Below, piece by piece: positions 53,432 through 62,077 of a stretch of 64,000 nucleotides of DNA (position 1 is its first letter; each line of letters begins with the position of its first letter). A model generated the notes under the pieces. The model was not told where the DNA came from. It did not search any database and worked only from the letters and a program-made list of their open reading frames with translations. The DNA comes from Parvularculaceae bacterium. Its GTDB lineage: Bacteria; Pseudomonadota; Alphaproteobacteria; Caulobacterales; Parvularculaceae. The DNA is taken from contig JAGRDS010000006.1 in assembly GCA_020446945.1 (NCBI GenBank), positions 1-64,000 of the forward strand, written 5' to 3'. Position numbers and translations under genes: made by a program.

Positions 53432-54652
53432 ACCGCAGGTAATAACACCTCCGTCCACCCCCGCGATCAACGCCGCTACGATCTCGACTGGCTGCGCGTC
53501 ATCGCGTTCGGCCTTTTGATTTTTTACCACATCGGAATGTTCTACGTGACATGGGACTGGCATGTGAAAAGTCCCCATGCCGGCCCCGCCGCCGAACTGG
53601 CGATGATGTTCGTCAATCCGTGGCGGCTGGCGCTTTTGTTCTTCATATCCGGGATCGTCGTTCGCTACGCCATGGACAAATACGCGGCGGCCGGCTTATC
53701 GACGGCGCGTTTTGCGTGGAAACGCTTCTGGCGGCTGTTCATTCCGGTTGTTTTCGGCATGGGCGTCGTCGTCATGCCGCAGGCCTATTTCCAGCTTCGC
53801 TACGAAGGCGTCGTCGCGCCCGGCATCCTTGCCTTCTGGCCGCAATATTTCTCTTTCGACGATCATTTCGGGATCATCACGCCGACATGGAACCATCTTT
53901 GGTATGTGGTCTACCTGCTCGTTTATACGATGATCGTTTGCGCCTTCGCGCCCGCCTTGCGCGCGCTTGGCGATAAATTGTCGGCTGCGAAAGTTCGCGG
54001 CGGGCTTGCGCTTATCGCGCTGACGCCCGTTCCGTTTCTCGTTTACCGTTTCGCCCTCGATCCATATTTCCCTCAAACGCATGGGCTGCTCGATGACTGG
54101 GCGAACCACGCGCATCGGATCACGATTTTTCTGCTCGGTTTCGCCGTTGCAAAAAGCGATGGCTTCTGGCGCGCAATTGATCGTGCGGCGCCGGCCGCGC
54201 TCGGCTATCTCGTTTTGACGGTTCCGCTTTTCGCAATGGCGTGGTCCGGCGACAATTGGGAAAGGGTCGAGGCGATCGGCATGGCCGATCTGTTGCGCGG
54301 TATGCGGATCGTATACGCCTGGGCCGCCATTGTCGCGCTTTGCGCCATGGCGCGCCGTTACCTGAACCGCGACAGCAAAACGCTCCGCTATCTGACGGGC
54401 GCCGTATTCTGCTATTACATTCTGCACCAGACGATAATTGTCGCCGTCGGTTACGGTCTTGCAAAACTCGCCCTGCCGGCTGCGCTGGAATTCTCCATTC
54501 TGACGCTGGCGACCGTCGGCGGCTGCGTCATCGGTTATGAGGCGTTTCGCCGCGCGCCGTATTTGCGTTTCGCGCTGGGGATAGACGTCGCGCGTGCGAA
54601 TTCGGACCGGCGCGCCGGCGCATTCAAACCGGCGACGCCGGCGGCGGCCTGA
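53429..54652 (+). CDS. Acyltransferase family membrane protein
   Basis: A 407-residue multi-pass membrane protein of the acyltransferase-3 / OpgC type with about ten helices. It starts RRYDLDWLRVIAFGLLIFYHIGMFYVTWDW, with the conserved D-LR and His (YHIG) motif at the first helix, and later TWNHLWYVVYLLVYT. Such enzymes acylate sugars in exopolysaccharides or glucans; the substrate cannot be read. Start chosen at the ATG of the second 13-mer copy. The upstream frame is open for 99 residues but Arg-rich and probably non-coding. Confidence 0.82.
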   Translation: MTAGNNTSVHPRDQRRYDLDWLRVIAFGLLIFYHIGMFYVTWDWHVKSPHAGPAAELAMMFVNPWRLALLFFISGIVVRYAMDKYAAAGLSTARFAWKRFWRLFIPVVFGMGVVVMPQAYFQLRYEGVVAPGILAFWPQYFSFDDHFGIITPTWNHLWYVVYLLVYTMIVCAFAPALRALGDKLSAAKVRGGLALIALTPVPFLVYRFALDPYFPQTHGLLDDWANHAHRITIFLLGFAVAKSDGFWRAIDRAAPAALGYLVLTVPLFAMAWSGDNWERVEAIGMADLLRGMRIVYAWAAIVALCAMARRYLNRDSKTLRYLTGAVFCYYILHQTIIVAVGYGLAKLALPAALEFSILTLATVGGCVIGYEAFRRAPYLRFALGIDVARANSDRRAGAFKPATPAAA

Positions 54653-54692
54653 ATCTGGGCGCAGCAGGGCGCCTTCGCCGCCGCCGCCAAAC

Positions 54693-56021
54693 ATGATAGC
54701 GACATCCGGATGTGGAGTAACGGAAGGCGCAGCGGCGGAAGGCGTAATGGCGGAAGGTGCGGCGGCTGAATTCGGCGGCGATGCGATCGGCGCGCTGTCC
54801 GCGCTTGCGACAGCGGGCGCGGCCGGGTTCCTTATCGGCTTTGAGCGCGAGTGGACGCATCGCATGGAGGGGCGGCGCGAATCCTTCGCCGGCGCGCGCA
54901 CCTTTGCGCTCGTCGCCTTCACCGGCGCGCTCGCCGGCCTTCTGGGCGAGGCGCTGCTTGTCATCGCAGCGTTTTCATTGATCGGCGTATTGACGATCAT
55001 CGCCTACCGGATTTCCGCACGCGAGCCGGACGGCGGACGCGGCGGCACGACCGAGGTCGCGTTGATGGCGGCTTTTCTTCTTGGGCTCGCCGCCGCGAAA
55101 GACCTTTCGATCGTTACCGTTCTCGGCGCTGTCGGCGTTACGGTTCTGCTCAGCCTCAAATCGGAAATAGAAGCGATCGCGAGCGCGATGGATGAGAAAG
55201 AAATCCACGCGGCGCTGCGCTTTCTCGTCATTTCGGTGATGGTGCTGCCCTTGCTGCCGAATGAGGGCTACGGGCCCTATGACGCGCTTAATCCGCGCGA
55301 CATCTGGCAGATGGTCGTCTTTATCTCCGGCCTTTCGTTTGTCGGTTATTGGCTGACGAAATGGCTCGGCGCTGAAAAGGGCGTCATGCTTACAGGGCTT
55401 GTCGGCGGCATGGCCTCGTCCACGGCGACGACATTGTCGCTGGCGCAGCGTGCGCGCGACACGCGGGGCGAGCCTGGCGCCTATGCGGCGGGGATCGTCG
55501 CGGCCAATTGCGTGATGCTGGCGCGCATCGCCATTTTGTTCGCCGTCATCGCGCCGGGCGCGTTTTATGCGGCGCTGCCTGCGCTCGGCGCCGGCGCAAG
55601 CGTCGGCTTTATCGCCGCTTTTCTTTTCTGGCGCGGCGTCAAACATAATGATGCGGCCGGCGCGCTCGAACTCGGCAATCCATTCGAACTCAAACCCGCG
55701 CTGATATTCGGCGCCGTTCTCGCCGCCATCTCGCTCGCCGCCGCATTCGGCGCGGACCGGTTCGGCGAGGCGGGACTTTACGCGGTCGCGCTGGTGTCGG
55801 GCCTCGCCGATGTCGATGCGATTACGCTCGCCGCGGCGGGCGAAGCGCGCGCCGGCGCGATTTCGCCCGATCTGGCGGCGCGCGCGGCACTGATCGCCGC
55901 CGGGTCGAACATCGTCGTCAAGGGCGTGATGAGCTATTCGGCGGGCGGCGCGAAAATCGGCGCGCGTGTCGCTGGCGCCTTCGCACTTATGGGCGCGGCG
56001 ATGTTTCTCGCCAGCCTGTAA
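54693..56021 (+). CDS. MgtC/DUF4010-type membrane protein
   Basis: A 442-residue membrane protein with about twelve hydrophobic segments. The N-terminal part (AAGAAGFLIGFEREWTHRMEGRRESFAGARTFALVAFTGALAGLLG) is the MgtC/SapB-type motif with its acidic/basic pair, and the second half (VGYWLTKWLGAEKGVMLTGLVGGMASSTATTLSLAQRAR) is the DUF4010 signature. Family members affect magnesium or phosphate homeostasis, but the ion is not certain here. The ATG was chosen before the repetitive EGAAAEG stretch; its upstream frame is open but non-coding. Confidence 0.83.
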   Translation: MIATSGCGVTEGAAAEGVMAEGAAAEFGGDAIGALSALATAGAAGFLIGFEREWTHRMEGRRESFAGARTFALVAFTGALAGLLGEALLVIAAFSLIGVLTIIAYRISAREPDGGRGGTTEVALMAAFLLGLAAAKDLSIVTVLGAVGVTVLLSLKSEIEAIASAMDEKEIHAALRFLVISVMVLPLLPNEGYGPYDALNPRDIWQMVVFISGLSFVGYWLTKWLGAEKGVMLTGLVGGMASSTATTLSLAQRARDTRGEPGAYAAGIVAANCVMLARIAILFAVIAPGAFYAALPALGAGASVGFIAAFLFWRGVKHNDAAGALELGNPFELKPALIFGAVLAAISLAAAFGADRFGEAGLYAVALVSGLADVDAITLAAAGEARAGAISPDLAARAALIAAGSNIVVKGVMSYSAGGAKIGARVAGAFALMGAAMFLASL

Positions 56022-56030
56022 TCGGCGATG

Positions 56031-56657
56031 TCAGATCTGTTCCGGCGCGAGATAGCGCCCGAAAAAGCGCGCGATGCGGCGGCGAATGCGGAAGATGAGC
56101 CGTTTGCGCTCGTGCGAGCGGTTTTTCACGGGAAACGGTTCGTCCGGCGGCGTGCGGCCCAGAAAATCGCACAGCGCTTTCCAGCCGTCGCCTTTTTCAA
56201 GATCCATGATGAGCAGGTCGTGCGGTCGATCTGCGAAATGGGCGCGCACGGCGCGCTCATGCGCGGCGTAGATTTCAAGATAACGCGCTTTGGCCTGTGC
56301 GGGCGCGGCGGCGTCGCGCCCATAGATGAACGATTGCATCTCGTCGCCATTGGCGCCGAAATGTTTCTCAATCGAGGCGAACCAATGTTCGTAATCGCGC
56401 AGTGTAAGGATGAATTTCGACCCCGGATAGGCGGCGTCAAGCTCGCGGTAGAAAACCGGCCAGGGCATGTCCTGTGCGGCGTCGAAATCGCGCATCGTCT
56501 CGATGCAAAGCGCCGCGCCCTGCGACGCGAGCCGGTCGGCGCTCCAGTCGCGTCCGACCACGGCGGCCGTCTTGTATCCAAGCCGCGTCAACGCCGCATA
56601 AAGCGACGTCGTCCCCGTCTTCTGGAATCCGATGCAAAAGACCTTGCCAGCGCTCAT
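56031..56657 (-). CDS. Sulfotransferase family protein
   Basis: A protein of about 208 residues with the PAPS-binding 5'-phosphate loop FCIGFQKTGTTSLYAALTRLGYK and the 3'-phosphate strand KFILTLRDYEHWFAS. These match bacterial sulfotransferases that sulfate sugars or lipids. The start was set at MSAGKVFC because it precedes the P-loop as usual; an upstream in-frame alternative (56690) would add 11 residues. The downstream neighbours are membrane proteins that might share a surface-modification role, an inference only. Confidence 0.82.
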   Translation of the reverse strand: MSAGKVFCIGFQKTGTTSLYAALTRLGYKTAAVVGRDWSADRLASQGAALCIETMRDFDAAQDMPWPVFYRELDAAYPGSKFILTLRDYEHWFASIEKHFGANGDEMQSFIYGRDAAAPAQAKARYLEIYAAHERAVRAHFADRPHDLLIMDLEKGDGWKALCDFLGRTPPDEPFPVKNRSHERKRLIFRIRRRIARFFGRYLAPEQI

Positions 56658-56711
56658 GCGGACGAGACTAAGCGCGATCGTTTGCGCCAAAGTTAAGAAG
56701 GAGTGAAAAAT

Positions 56712-57257
56712 TCACCCGCCGAAGAGCGGCAGCTTTTCAACCGCGAATGCGCCTTCGATATCGAGCAGCCTGCGCTTCGCGCCGGCGCCGCCGGGCGCTG
56801 AAAAACCGCCCATCCGTCCGCCCGCGCCCGTAACGCGGTGGCAGGGGATAATGATCGGGAACGGGTTCGCGCCCATCGCCGCGCCGACGGCGCGCGAAAG
56901 GTTCTTATCGCCCAGCGCTTCGGCGATCGCGCCATAGGTCGTCGTCTCCCCGAATGGAACGCGCAGGAGTATGTCGTAAATGCGGTTCGCGAGCGGTTCG
57001 ATATCGTCGCGGTCGAGCGGCGCGCCGTCAAAGGCGACAGGCGCGCCCGAACAAAGCCGGCGGATCCTGTCGATCGCCGCCGCGACGAAGGCCGGCGGCT
57101 CGCCCGGCATGGCGTTCCTGTCGCGCCGGGCGATCGCCGCGCGCATCGCTGCGTCGTTTTCGGCCGGCAGCAGGACGCCGGACAACCGTTCGCCGCGCCA
57201 GAGCAGGGCGCAGCGGCCGATGTCGGTGTCGAATATGCAATAGCAAGGGTCGGACAC
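56712..57257 (-). CDS. Methylated-DNA--protein-cysteine methyltransferase
   Basis: A 181-residue suicide repair protein that removes alkyl groups from O6 of guanine. The active-site motif IIIPCHRV is at Cys139, and the HTH-like segment RVPFGETTTYGAIAEALGDKNLSRAVGAAMGANPFP is complete. The N-terminal domain is RNase-H-like and poorly conserved. No Ada regulatory domain is present, so it is the Ogt type. It lies between a sulfotransferase gene and flgH on the minus strand. Confidence 0.92.
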   Translation of the reverse strand: MSDPCYCIFDTDIGRCALLWRGERLSGVLLPAENDAAMRAAIARRDRNAMPGEPPAFVAAAIDRIRRLCSGAPVAFDGAPLDRDDIEPLANRIYDILLRVPFGETTTYGAIAEALGDKNLSRAVGAAMGANPFPIIIPCHRVTGAGGRMGGFSAPGGAGAKRRLLDIEGAFAVEKLPLFGG

Positions 57258-57307
57258 GCAGCGAATTTACGCCGCCCGCGCCTCGCGCGCCACCCGGTTT
57301 TTGCGCC

Positions 57308-58051
57308 CTAGAAGGGGAACAGGATATCGTAAAGCTGCTGGCCGTACCGCGCCTGCTGGACATCGGTGAGCTGTCCGCGCCCGCCATAGGAGATGCGAGC
57401 TTCGGCGATCTGCGTGTGATCGATGCGGTTGGCGTTCGAAATGTCTTCCGGGCGGATGACGCCGGTGACCGTCAGTTCGCGAACCTCGTTATTGACGCGC
57501 ACCTCCTGCTTGCCCGCGACGACAAGATTGCCGTTCGGCAAAACGTCGGTGACGACGGCGGCGATGACCAGCTCGACATCTTCTCGCCTGTCGACGGCGC
57601 CTTCGCCGCGCACGGTCGAGCCGGAGGACAGATCGACAAGTTTCGCCGGATTGGCGCCGTCGGGAAGTATGTCCGTCAGGGTCTGCTCCAGTCCGCCGAA
57701 AGCCGGAATCTGCGCCGACTCGCCATTGTCGCGCGTGCGCTCGGTCGAATTATTGAGGCGCGCGCGATCATTGATGTCGATGACGACGGTGACGATATCG
57801 CCGAGGCGGCGCGCGCGCTGGTCCTTGAAGAAAGTGCGCGAGCCTGCGCGCCAGAGAGAATTCGCATTCGCCGCTTCGGCATCAGGCGCGGGCATAGGCA
57901 TCGCGATGGTTCGCCCGCCGTAAAGCGAGGCCGGGTTTTCAGTCGGCGAAAGGTCCGGCGCCTTGCCGATATTCTTGATGCGGCCCGCCGCAGCGCAGCC
58001 ATTGGCGCCGGCGAGCAGGAGGAACAACAGGGCGATGCGCATGTATCTCAT
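57308..58051 (-). CDS. flgH: Flagellar L-ring protein FlgH
   Basis: Outer-membrane lipoprotein forming the L-ring around the flagellar rod. The 247-residue precursor has a lipobox GANGC (Cys19) and the conserved segments SLWRAGSRTFFKDQRARRLGDIVTVVIDINDRARLNN, NLVVAGKQEVRVNNEVRELTVTGVIRPEDISNANRID and ARISYGGRGQLTDVQQARYGQQLYDILFPF. Length is usual. It is last in flgF-flgG-flgA-flgH. Confidence 0.95.
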   Translation of the reverse strand: MRYMRIALLFLLLAGANGCAAAGRIKNIGKAPDLSPTENPASLYGGRTIAMPMPAPDAEAANANSLWRAGSRTFFKDQRARRLGDIVTVVIDINDRARLNNSTERTRDNGESAQIPAFGGLEQTLTDILPDGANPAKLVDLSSGSTVRGEGAVDRREDVELVIAAVVTDVLPNGNLVVAGKQEVRVNNEVRELTVTGVIRPEDISNANRIDHTQIAEARISYGGRGQLTDVQQARYGQQLYDILFPF

Positions 58052-58055
58052 AATA

Positions 58056-58793
58056 TCAATCCAGTGATGCGACGTTAGAGCCGGCGCGGAAAACCGCTTT
58101 CGCAGCGCCGCGCGCTACGATGACCGCCTTGAATTCGCGATTGCTGTTGACGTTCCTGAACGCGATGACATCGCCTTCGCCGCCCGAAGCGAGCGCGATC
58201 GCGGCCTGCGTCAATCGAATGCCGGGTGCATCGAGAACGATTGTCGCCGTATCGCCGCGCTTGATAAGTGTGGGCGAGGCGATATCGAGTTTTCTCAACG
58301 GCGTTTTCGCGGCGAGCGGACGGCGCGCGATCTTCCCGATAATCCGCTCGGCGTCGTCGATATAAAGGTCGGCGCGCGGATCAGATACTTCTATCCAGTC
58401 AATATCGTTCTCGCCGATGATTTCATTTCGCTCCAGCGCCCGCGCAAGAACGGGAAGTGTTGCGACGGCGATCGCCTCGCCGGCGATCAGCACGCTCGCG
58501 CCGTCTATCTGCGTGCGGATCAGATATCGCCCGCTGGCGCGATTATAGCTCACGCTGTCGAAGGCGAGCGGCGTCGCCGGATCGACGGCGATCGTCGCGT
58601 CGGGCGCTGCAAGCGTGACGCGGATCGTTTCCGGCGCGCCGGCGGCGACGAGCGCGGCGCGGATTTCCGCCTTGCGATCGGCGAGGCGCGATGAGGAAAA
58701 CTCCTCGGCGCCGGCGGGGGAAATCGCGATCTGCAACAGCCACATCGCCATGGCCGCGTAGGTGAGAATGCCGGGAATGCGGAGCGGTTTCAT
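58056..58793 (-). CDS. flgA: Flagellar basal body P-ring formation protein FlgA
   Basis: Periplasmic chaperone for the P-ring. The 245-residue precursor has a signal sequence (ending SPAGAEE) and a C-terminal SAF/FlgA domain: VLARALERNEIIGENDIDWIEV, RIIGKIARRPLAAKTPLRKLDIASPTLIKRGDTATIVLDAPGIRLTQAAIAL and VIAFRNVNSNREFKAVIVARG. It lies between flgG and flgH with 4-10 bp gaps. Confidence 0.94.
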   Translation of the reverse strand: MKPLRIPGILTYAAMAMWLLQIAISPAGAEEFSSSRLADRKAEIRAALVAAGAPETIRVTLAAPDATIAVDPATPLAFDSVSYNRASGRYLIRTQIDGASVLIAGEAIAVATLPVLARALERNEIIGENDIDWIEVSDPRADLYIDDAERIIGKIARRPLAAKTPLRKLDIASPTLIKRGDTATIVLDAPGIRLTQAAIALASGGEGDVIAFRNVNSNREFKAVIVARGAAKAVFRAGSNVASLD

Positions 58794-58803
58794 TTATCGT
58801 TTC

Positions 58804-59592
58804 CTATCGGCGGAGATTGGCGTTGATCGAAAGCATCTCGTCCGACGTTTCGATAACGCGCGCGTTCATTTCGTACGCGCGCTGCGCGGCGATCAGCGTC
58901 GTGATTTCCTGAACGGGATCGACATTGGCGTTTTCAAGATAACCTTGCAGAACCGAGCCGAATCCCGGATCGCCCGGATTGCCGATAACGGGTTCGCCGG
59001 AGGCGGAAGTTTCCAGGAGCAGATTGTCGCCGATCGCCTCCAGCCCGCTTTCGTTGAAGAACACCGCAAGATCGAGCCGGCCGATCTCGCGCAGTTTCTG
59101 GTCGCCCGCGACGCGCGCCTCGACGACGCCGTCTTTCGATATCGTCACATCAACGACATCCTCGGGCAGCGTCACGCCCGGCAGCACTTCATACCCGTCT
59201 TCGGTGACGAGACGTCCGTCCGATGAGATCGCGAAATTGCCGGCGCGCGTATACGCCTCGCGCCCGTCCGGCAGGTCGACGCGGAAATATCCCTTGCCGG
59301 AAATCGCGATATCGAAATCGTTCCCGGTTGAGGTCACCGCGCCCTGTTCCGCGATGCGGTAAACGGAGCCGGTCTTGACGCCGGCGCCGATCTGAATGCC
59401 GTTCGGCACGGTCGTTCCAGAGGCCGAGGAAAGCGCGCCGGCGCGCTCAATCGTCTGATAGAGCAGATCCTGAAACTCCGCGCGCTGGCGTTTGTAGCCG
59501 ACCGTATTGAGGTTCGCGATATTGTTCGAAATCACCTCGACATTGCGCTGCTGCGCGAGCATGCCGGTTGCGGCGATGGAAAGGGATTGCAT
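58804..59592 (-). CDS. flgG: Flagellar distal rod protein FlgG
   Basis: The outermost rod protein. The 262-residue protein begins MQSLSIAATGMLAQQRNVEVISNNIANLNTVGYKRQRAEFQDLLY, the N-terminal rod signature, and ends with NANVDPVQEITTLIAAQRAYEMNARVIETSDEMLSINANL, the FlgG C-terminal signature. It is 10 bp before flgA and 14 bp after flgF. Confidence 0.96.
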   Translation of the reverse strand: MQSLSIAATGMLAQQRNVEVISNNIANLNTVGYKRQRAEFQDLLYQTIERAGALSSASGTTVPNGIQIGAGVKTGSVYRIAEQGAVTSTGNDFDIAISGKGYFRVDLPDGREAYTRAGNFAISSDGRLVTEDGYEVLPGVTLPEDVVDVTISKDGVVEARVAGDQKLREIGRLDLAVFFNESGLEAIGDNLLLETSASGEPVIGNPGDPGFGSVLQGYLENANVDPVQEITTLIAAQRAYEMNARVIETSDEMLSINANLRR

Positions 59593-59606
59593 TTCAAGTC
59601 TCCGCC

Positions 59607-60341
59607 TTAATTCGTTTCGCTGAGCGTTTGAACCGCCTGGCGTTCAAGCTCGCTCGCTGTTTCCGTCAGTCGCGCCGCCTGTTCATAGGCGCGCATGATC
59701 TCGATCATGTCGGTCATCGCGGCGACCGGGTTGACATTCGACGTTTCGATGAATCCCTGGCGAACGCGCGGGGATGATACGGGCGCCGCCTCGCCGGATG
59801 CGACGGCGAACATATTGTCGCCCGTCTTGCGCAACTGGCGCAGGTCGTCGAAGCGGAAAACGCCAAGCTGCGCGATCGGCGTCGCATTCTGCTGCAATTC
59901 GCCGTCGGGCGTCGCAAGCACGGGGCCGGCTTCGGGATCGACGAGGATCGGCGCGCCGCCGGCATCCAGCACCTGCGCGCCGTCGCGCGTTACAAGTTCG
60001 CCATAGGCGTTGACGCTGAAGCGACCGTCGCGCGTGTAGCGCAGGCCCGCCGCGGTTTCAACGGCGAAAAAGCCGGCGCCGTCGATTGCGAAATCGAGGT
60101 CGCGATAGCTCTGTTCAAGACCGCCGCCTGAAAAATCCGTATATGTGTCCGGGTCAATGACAAGCGAAACAGTCGGATCGGCGCTCGCCGCCGCATCGAC
60201 GCGCGCGATATATTCGCGGAATGCGATATGATCGGCCTTGAACCCGGATGTCGTCTGGTTGGCGACATTGTTCGCGGTCGTATCAAGCGCGCGCGCGAGT
60301 ACGATCTGCTTGGAGAGGCCGGCGACGATCGCGGTATCCAT
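59607..60341 (-). CDS. flgF: Flagellar basal-body rod protein FlgF
   Basis: Proximal rod protein of 244 residues. Begins MDTAIVAGLSKQIVLARALDTTANNVANQTTSGFKADHIAFREY and ends ETSNVNPVAAMTDMIEIMRAYEQAARLTETASELERQAVQTL, the family termini. It is the first gene of the flgF-flgG-flgA-flgH operon; its leader contains a hairpin, a CtrA-like box and a strong sigma-54 element. Confidence 0.95.
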   Translation of the reverse strand: MDTAIVAGLSKQIVLARALDTTANNVANQTTSGFKADHIAFREYIARVDAAASADPTVSLVIDPDTYTDFSGGGLEQSYRDLDFAIDGAGFFAVETAAGLRYTRDGRFSVNAYGELVTRDGAQVLDAGGAPILVDPEAGPVLATPDGELQQNATPIAQLGVFRFDDLRQLRKTGDNMFAVASGEAAPVSSPRVRQGFIETSNVNPVAAMTDMIEIMRAYEQAARLTETASELERQAVQTLSETN

Positions 60342-60344
60342 CTC

Positions 60345-60360
60345 TTAATCTTCCGTTAAC
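60345..60360. promoter_or_regulatory. CtrA-like box between flgF and fliL
   Basis: TTAA-N7-TTAAC matches the full CtrA site (TTAA-N7-TTAA) of Caulobacter-type Alphaproteobacteria. It lies 4-19 bases upstream of the flgF ATG and 26 bp from the sigma-54 element. A half-site (TTAACC) is also present near 60497 before fliL. CtrA control of early flagellar genes is established in Caulobacter; its use here is inferred from the match alone. Confidence 0.6.
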
Positions 60361-60385
60361 GGACGGAAAGCGTCCGCATCTTTAC

Positions 60386-60402
60386 TGGCAATCGCCATGC
60401 CA
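60386..60402 (-). promoter_or_regulatory. Sigma-54 promoter of flgF operon, near-palindromic
   Basis: On the minus strand TGGCATGGCGATTGCC keeps the GG-N10-GC pattern and 14 of the consensus positions (TGGCA..G and TTGC are intact; the C and final A/T differ). Expected start near 60376, about 35 bases before the flgF ATG, opening with a hairpin (CGGACG / CGTCCG, 60360-60376). The same 17 bases read on the plus strand as TGGCAATCGCCATGCC with GG-N10-GC as well, a weaker element toward fliL. Confidence 0.7.
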
Positions 60403-60549
60403 TCGAAAAGATGAGGAAAAACAACGCGCCGCCGTTCGCCGTGCGATGGGCCGGGAAATATTTGCCGGGCAAGAAGCGCCGCGGAAACGCTCCCTTAACC
60501 GTAATTTCCGACAAAAGGCGGCGGAGATAACGAGTGGAAGCGTCAATTT

Positions 60550-61050
60550 ATGGCCGGATTGGCTGAACGGGCGAATGGCGGGCGAACCGCGGGGCGGCGC
60601 GTGCGCGTTCGTACGCCCGGCAAGCATATCGTGCTTTTCGCGCTCGCCGTCACCTTCATGTTCGGCCTTTCCACGACTGCGTTGCGATCAAACCGGATTT
60701 TTCCGCCCGACTATATCGGCGCGGGCGCAAAAGAAGACGGCGGCGCGCTTTTGACGCCTGAATTTGATTTTCTGACGGATCTTGCGCCCGATGCGACGGG
60801 CCGGACGGCGTTTTTGAAAGCGCGGATAAAAATCGTCGCGCGCGACGCCGATGCGCTCGATGAGCTGGCCGGGCGCCGGGCGTTCATACAGGAGCGGATC
60901 GGATTTTTCCTGCGCGGCTTGACGCCGGAAGATTTCGAAGGAAGCGACGGCGTCGCACGGATCAAGGCGGAATTGAGAAAGCGCGCCAATATCGCCGCCG
61001 AAAGCGACGCCGCGAGCGATGTCGTCATTGAAGACCTCGTCATTCAATAG
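60550..61050 (+). CDS. fliL: Flagellar basal body-associated protein FliL
   Basis: A 166-residue single-span inner-membrane protein near the stator. A basic N-terminus (AERANGGRTAGRRVRVRTPGKH) precedes one helix (IVLFALAVTFMFGLSTTAL), and the periplasmic part has the FliL conserved FDFLTDLAPDATGRTAFLKARIKIVARDADALDEL and LRKRANIA. It is first of the plus-strand fliL-fliM group, 10 bp before fliM. Divergent from flgF by 208 bp. Confidence 0.86.
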   Translation: MAGLAERANGGRTAGRRVRVRTPGKHIVLFALAVTFMFGLSTTALRSNRIFPPDYIGAGAKEDGGALLTPEFDFLTDLAPDATGRTAFLKARIKIVARDADALDELAGRRAFIQERIGFFLRGLTPEDFEGSDGVARIKAELRKRANIAAESDAASDVVIEDLVIQ

Positions 61051-61060
61051 GAGAGCGGAC

Positions 61061-62077
61061 TTGGCCCCCAAAGTTTTCGAAGGCGACGGCGACGACGTAG
61101 TGTGGAAAGAAGATTCCCCGCTCACCGAACTGCTTGGCTTTGATTTCAGCGCCGAGGACGGCCAGGACCGCTCCGGATTGAAGGCGCTGATCAATTCGGC
61201 TGTCGTTTCCCATAAGCGGATGCCGATGCTCGATGTCATATTCGATCGCACGGCGCGCCTGATGTCGACGAGCCTGCGTCAACTCACGAATGAAAATATC
61301 GAAGTAACGCTGGACAACGTGTCCTCAGTCCGGTTCGGCGAGTTTATCCAGGCGCAATCGGCGGCCGGCGTTATCGGCGTCATTCATTCGAAATCCTTTG
61401 ACGGTTACGCGCTTCTGGCGGCGGACAGCCCGCTCGTTCACAGTGTTGTCGATCTTCTCCTCGGCGGGCGCCGTTCCTCCGGAACGGGGGTCGAAGGGCG
61501 CGCATTGACGGCGATTGAGCTTGGTCTCGCCGAGCGCATGCTGAAGACGCTCATTGACGATTTCGGGGAGGCTTTCGCGCCGGTCGCAGACGCCGCCTTT
61601 GCGCTCGACCGGGTCGAGACGACGCCGCGCTTCGCCGCAATCGCGCAGGACGCCAGCGTCTGCACGCTTGCAAAGTTCAAGATCCGCCTGGAAGAGATGA
61701 CAACGCGCGCGACGATACTTGTTCCGCATGCGATGATCGAACCGGTTCGCGAAAAACTCCTGTGCGATTTTATCGGGGAATCCGGCGCGGCGGATGAAAT
61801 CTGGAAGCGCCGTCTCGGCGCAGGCGTATCGGCTTCCGGCGTTGAACTCGCCGCCGTTCTCGCCGACCGCAGCATGACGATAGGCGATCTTCGCGCTTTG
61901 AAAATCGGCGAAACCCTGAAATTTGCGGCCAATGTCGGCGCGCGGGTCGAGCTTCGCGCGGGCGCGCTGTCCGTTGCGAAAGGGCGCGTCGGCCGAATGG
62001 GCGAACTTGTCGCCGTAAAGATCGATGCGGCGCTCGCCAAACCCGAAAGCGAAATGGAACCGGAGGCGGCGGCGTGA
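61061..62077 (+). CDS. fliM: Flagellar motor switch protein FliM
   Basis: Switch-complex protein that binds CheY-P and, with FliG and FliN, sets rotation direction. The product (about 338 residues) shows RMPMLDVIFDRTARLMSTSLRQLTNENIEVTLDNVSSVRFGEFIQ, the FliM middle domain with the LTNENIEV segment, and the C-terminal SpoA/FliN domain (SVAKGRVGRMGELVAVKIDA). I chose TTG at 61061 because AGGAG lies 8 bases upstream. The N-terminal CheY-binding LSQxEIDALL motif is not visible at this start, which is noted as odd. Confidence 0.88.
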   Translation: MAPKVFEGDGDDVVWKEDSPLTELLGFDFSAEDGQDRSGLKALINSAVVSHKRMPMLDVIFDRTARLMSTSLRQLTNENIEVTLDNVSSVRFGEFIQAQSAAGVIGVIHSKSFDGYALLAADSPLVHSVVDLLLGGRRSSGTGVEGRALTAIELGLAERMLKTLIDDFGEAFAPVADAAFALDRVETTPRFAAIAQDASVCTLAKFKIRLEEMTTRATILVPHAMIEPVREKLLCDFIGESGAADEIWKRRLGAGVSASGVELAAVLADRSMTIGDLRALKIGETLKFAANVGARVELRAGALSVAKGRVGRMGELVAVKIDAALAKPESEMEPEAAA

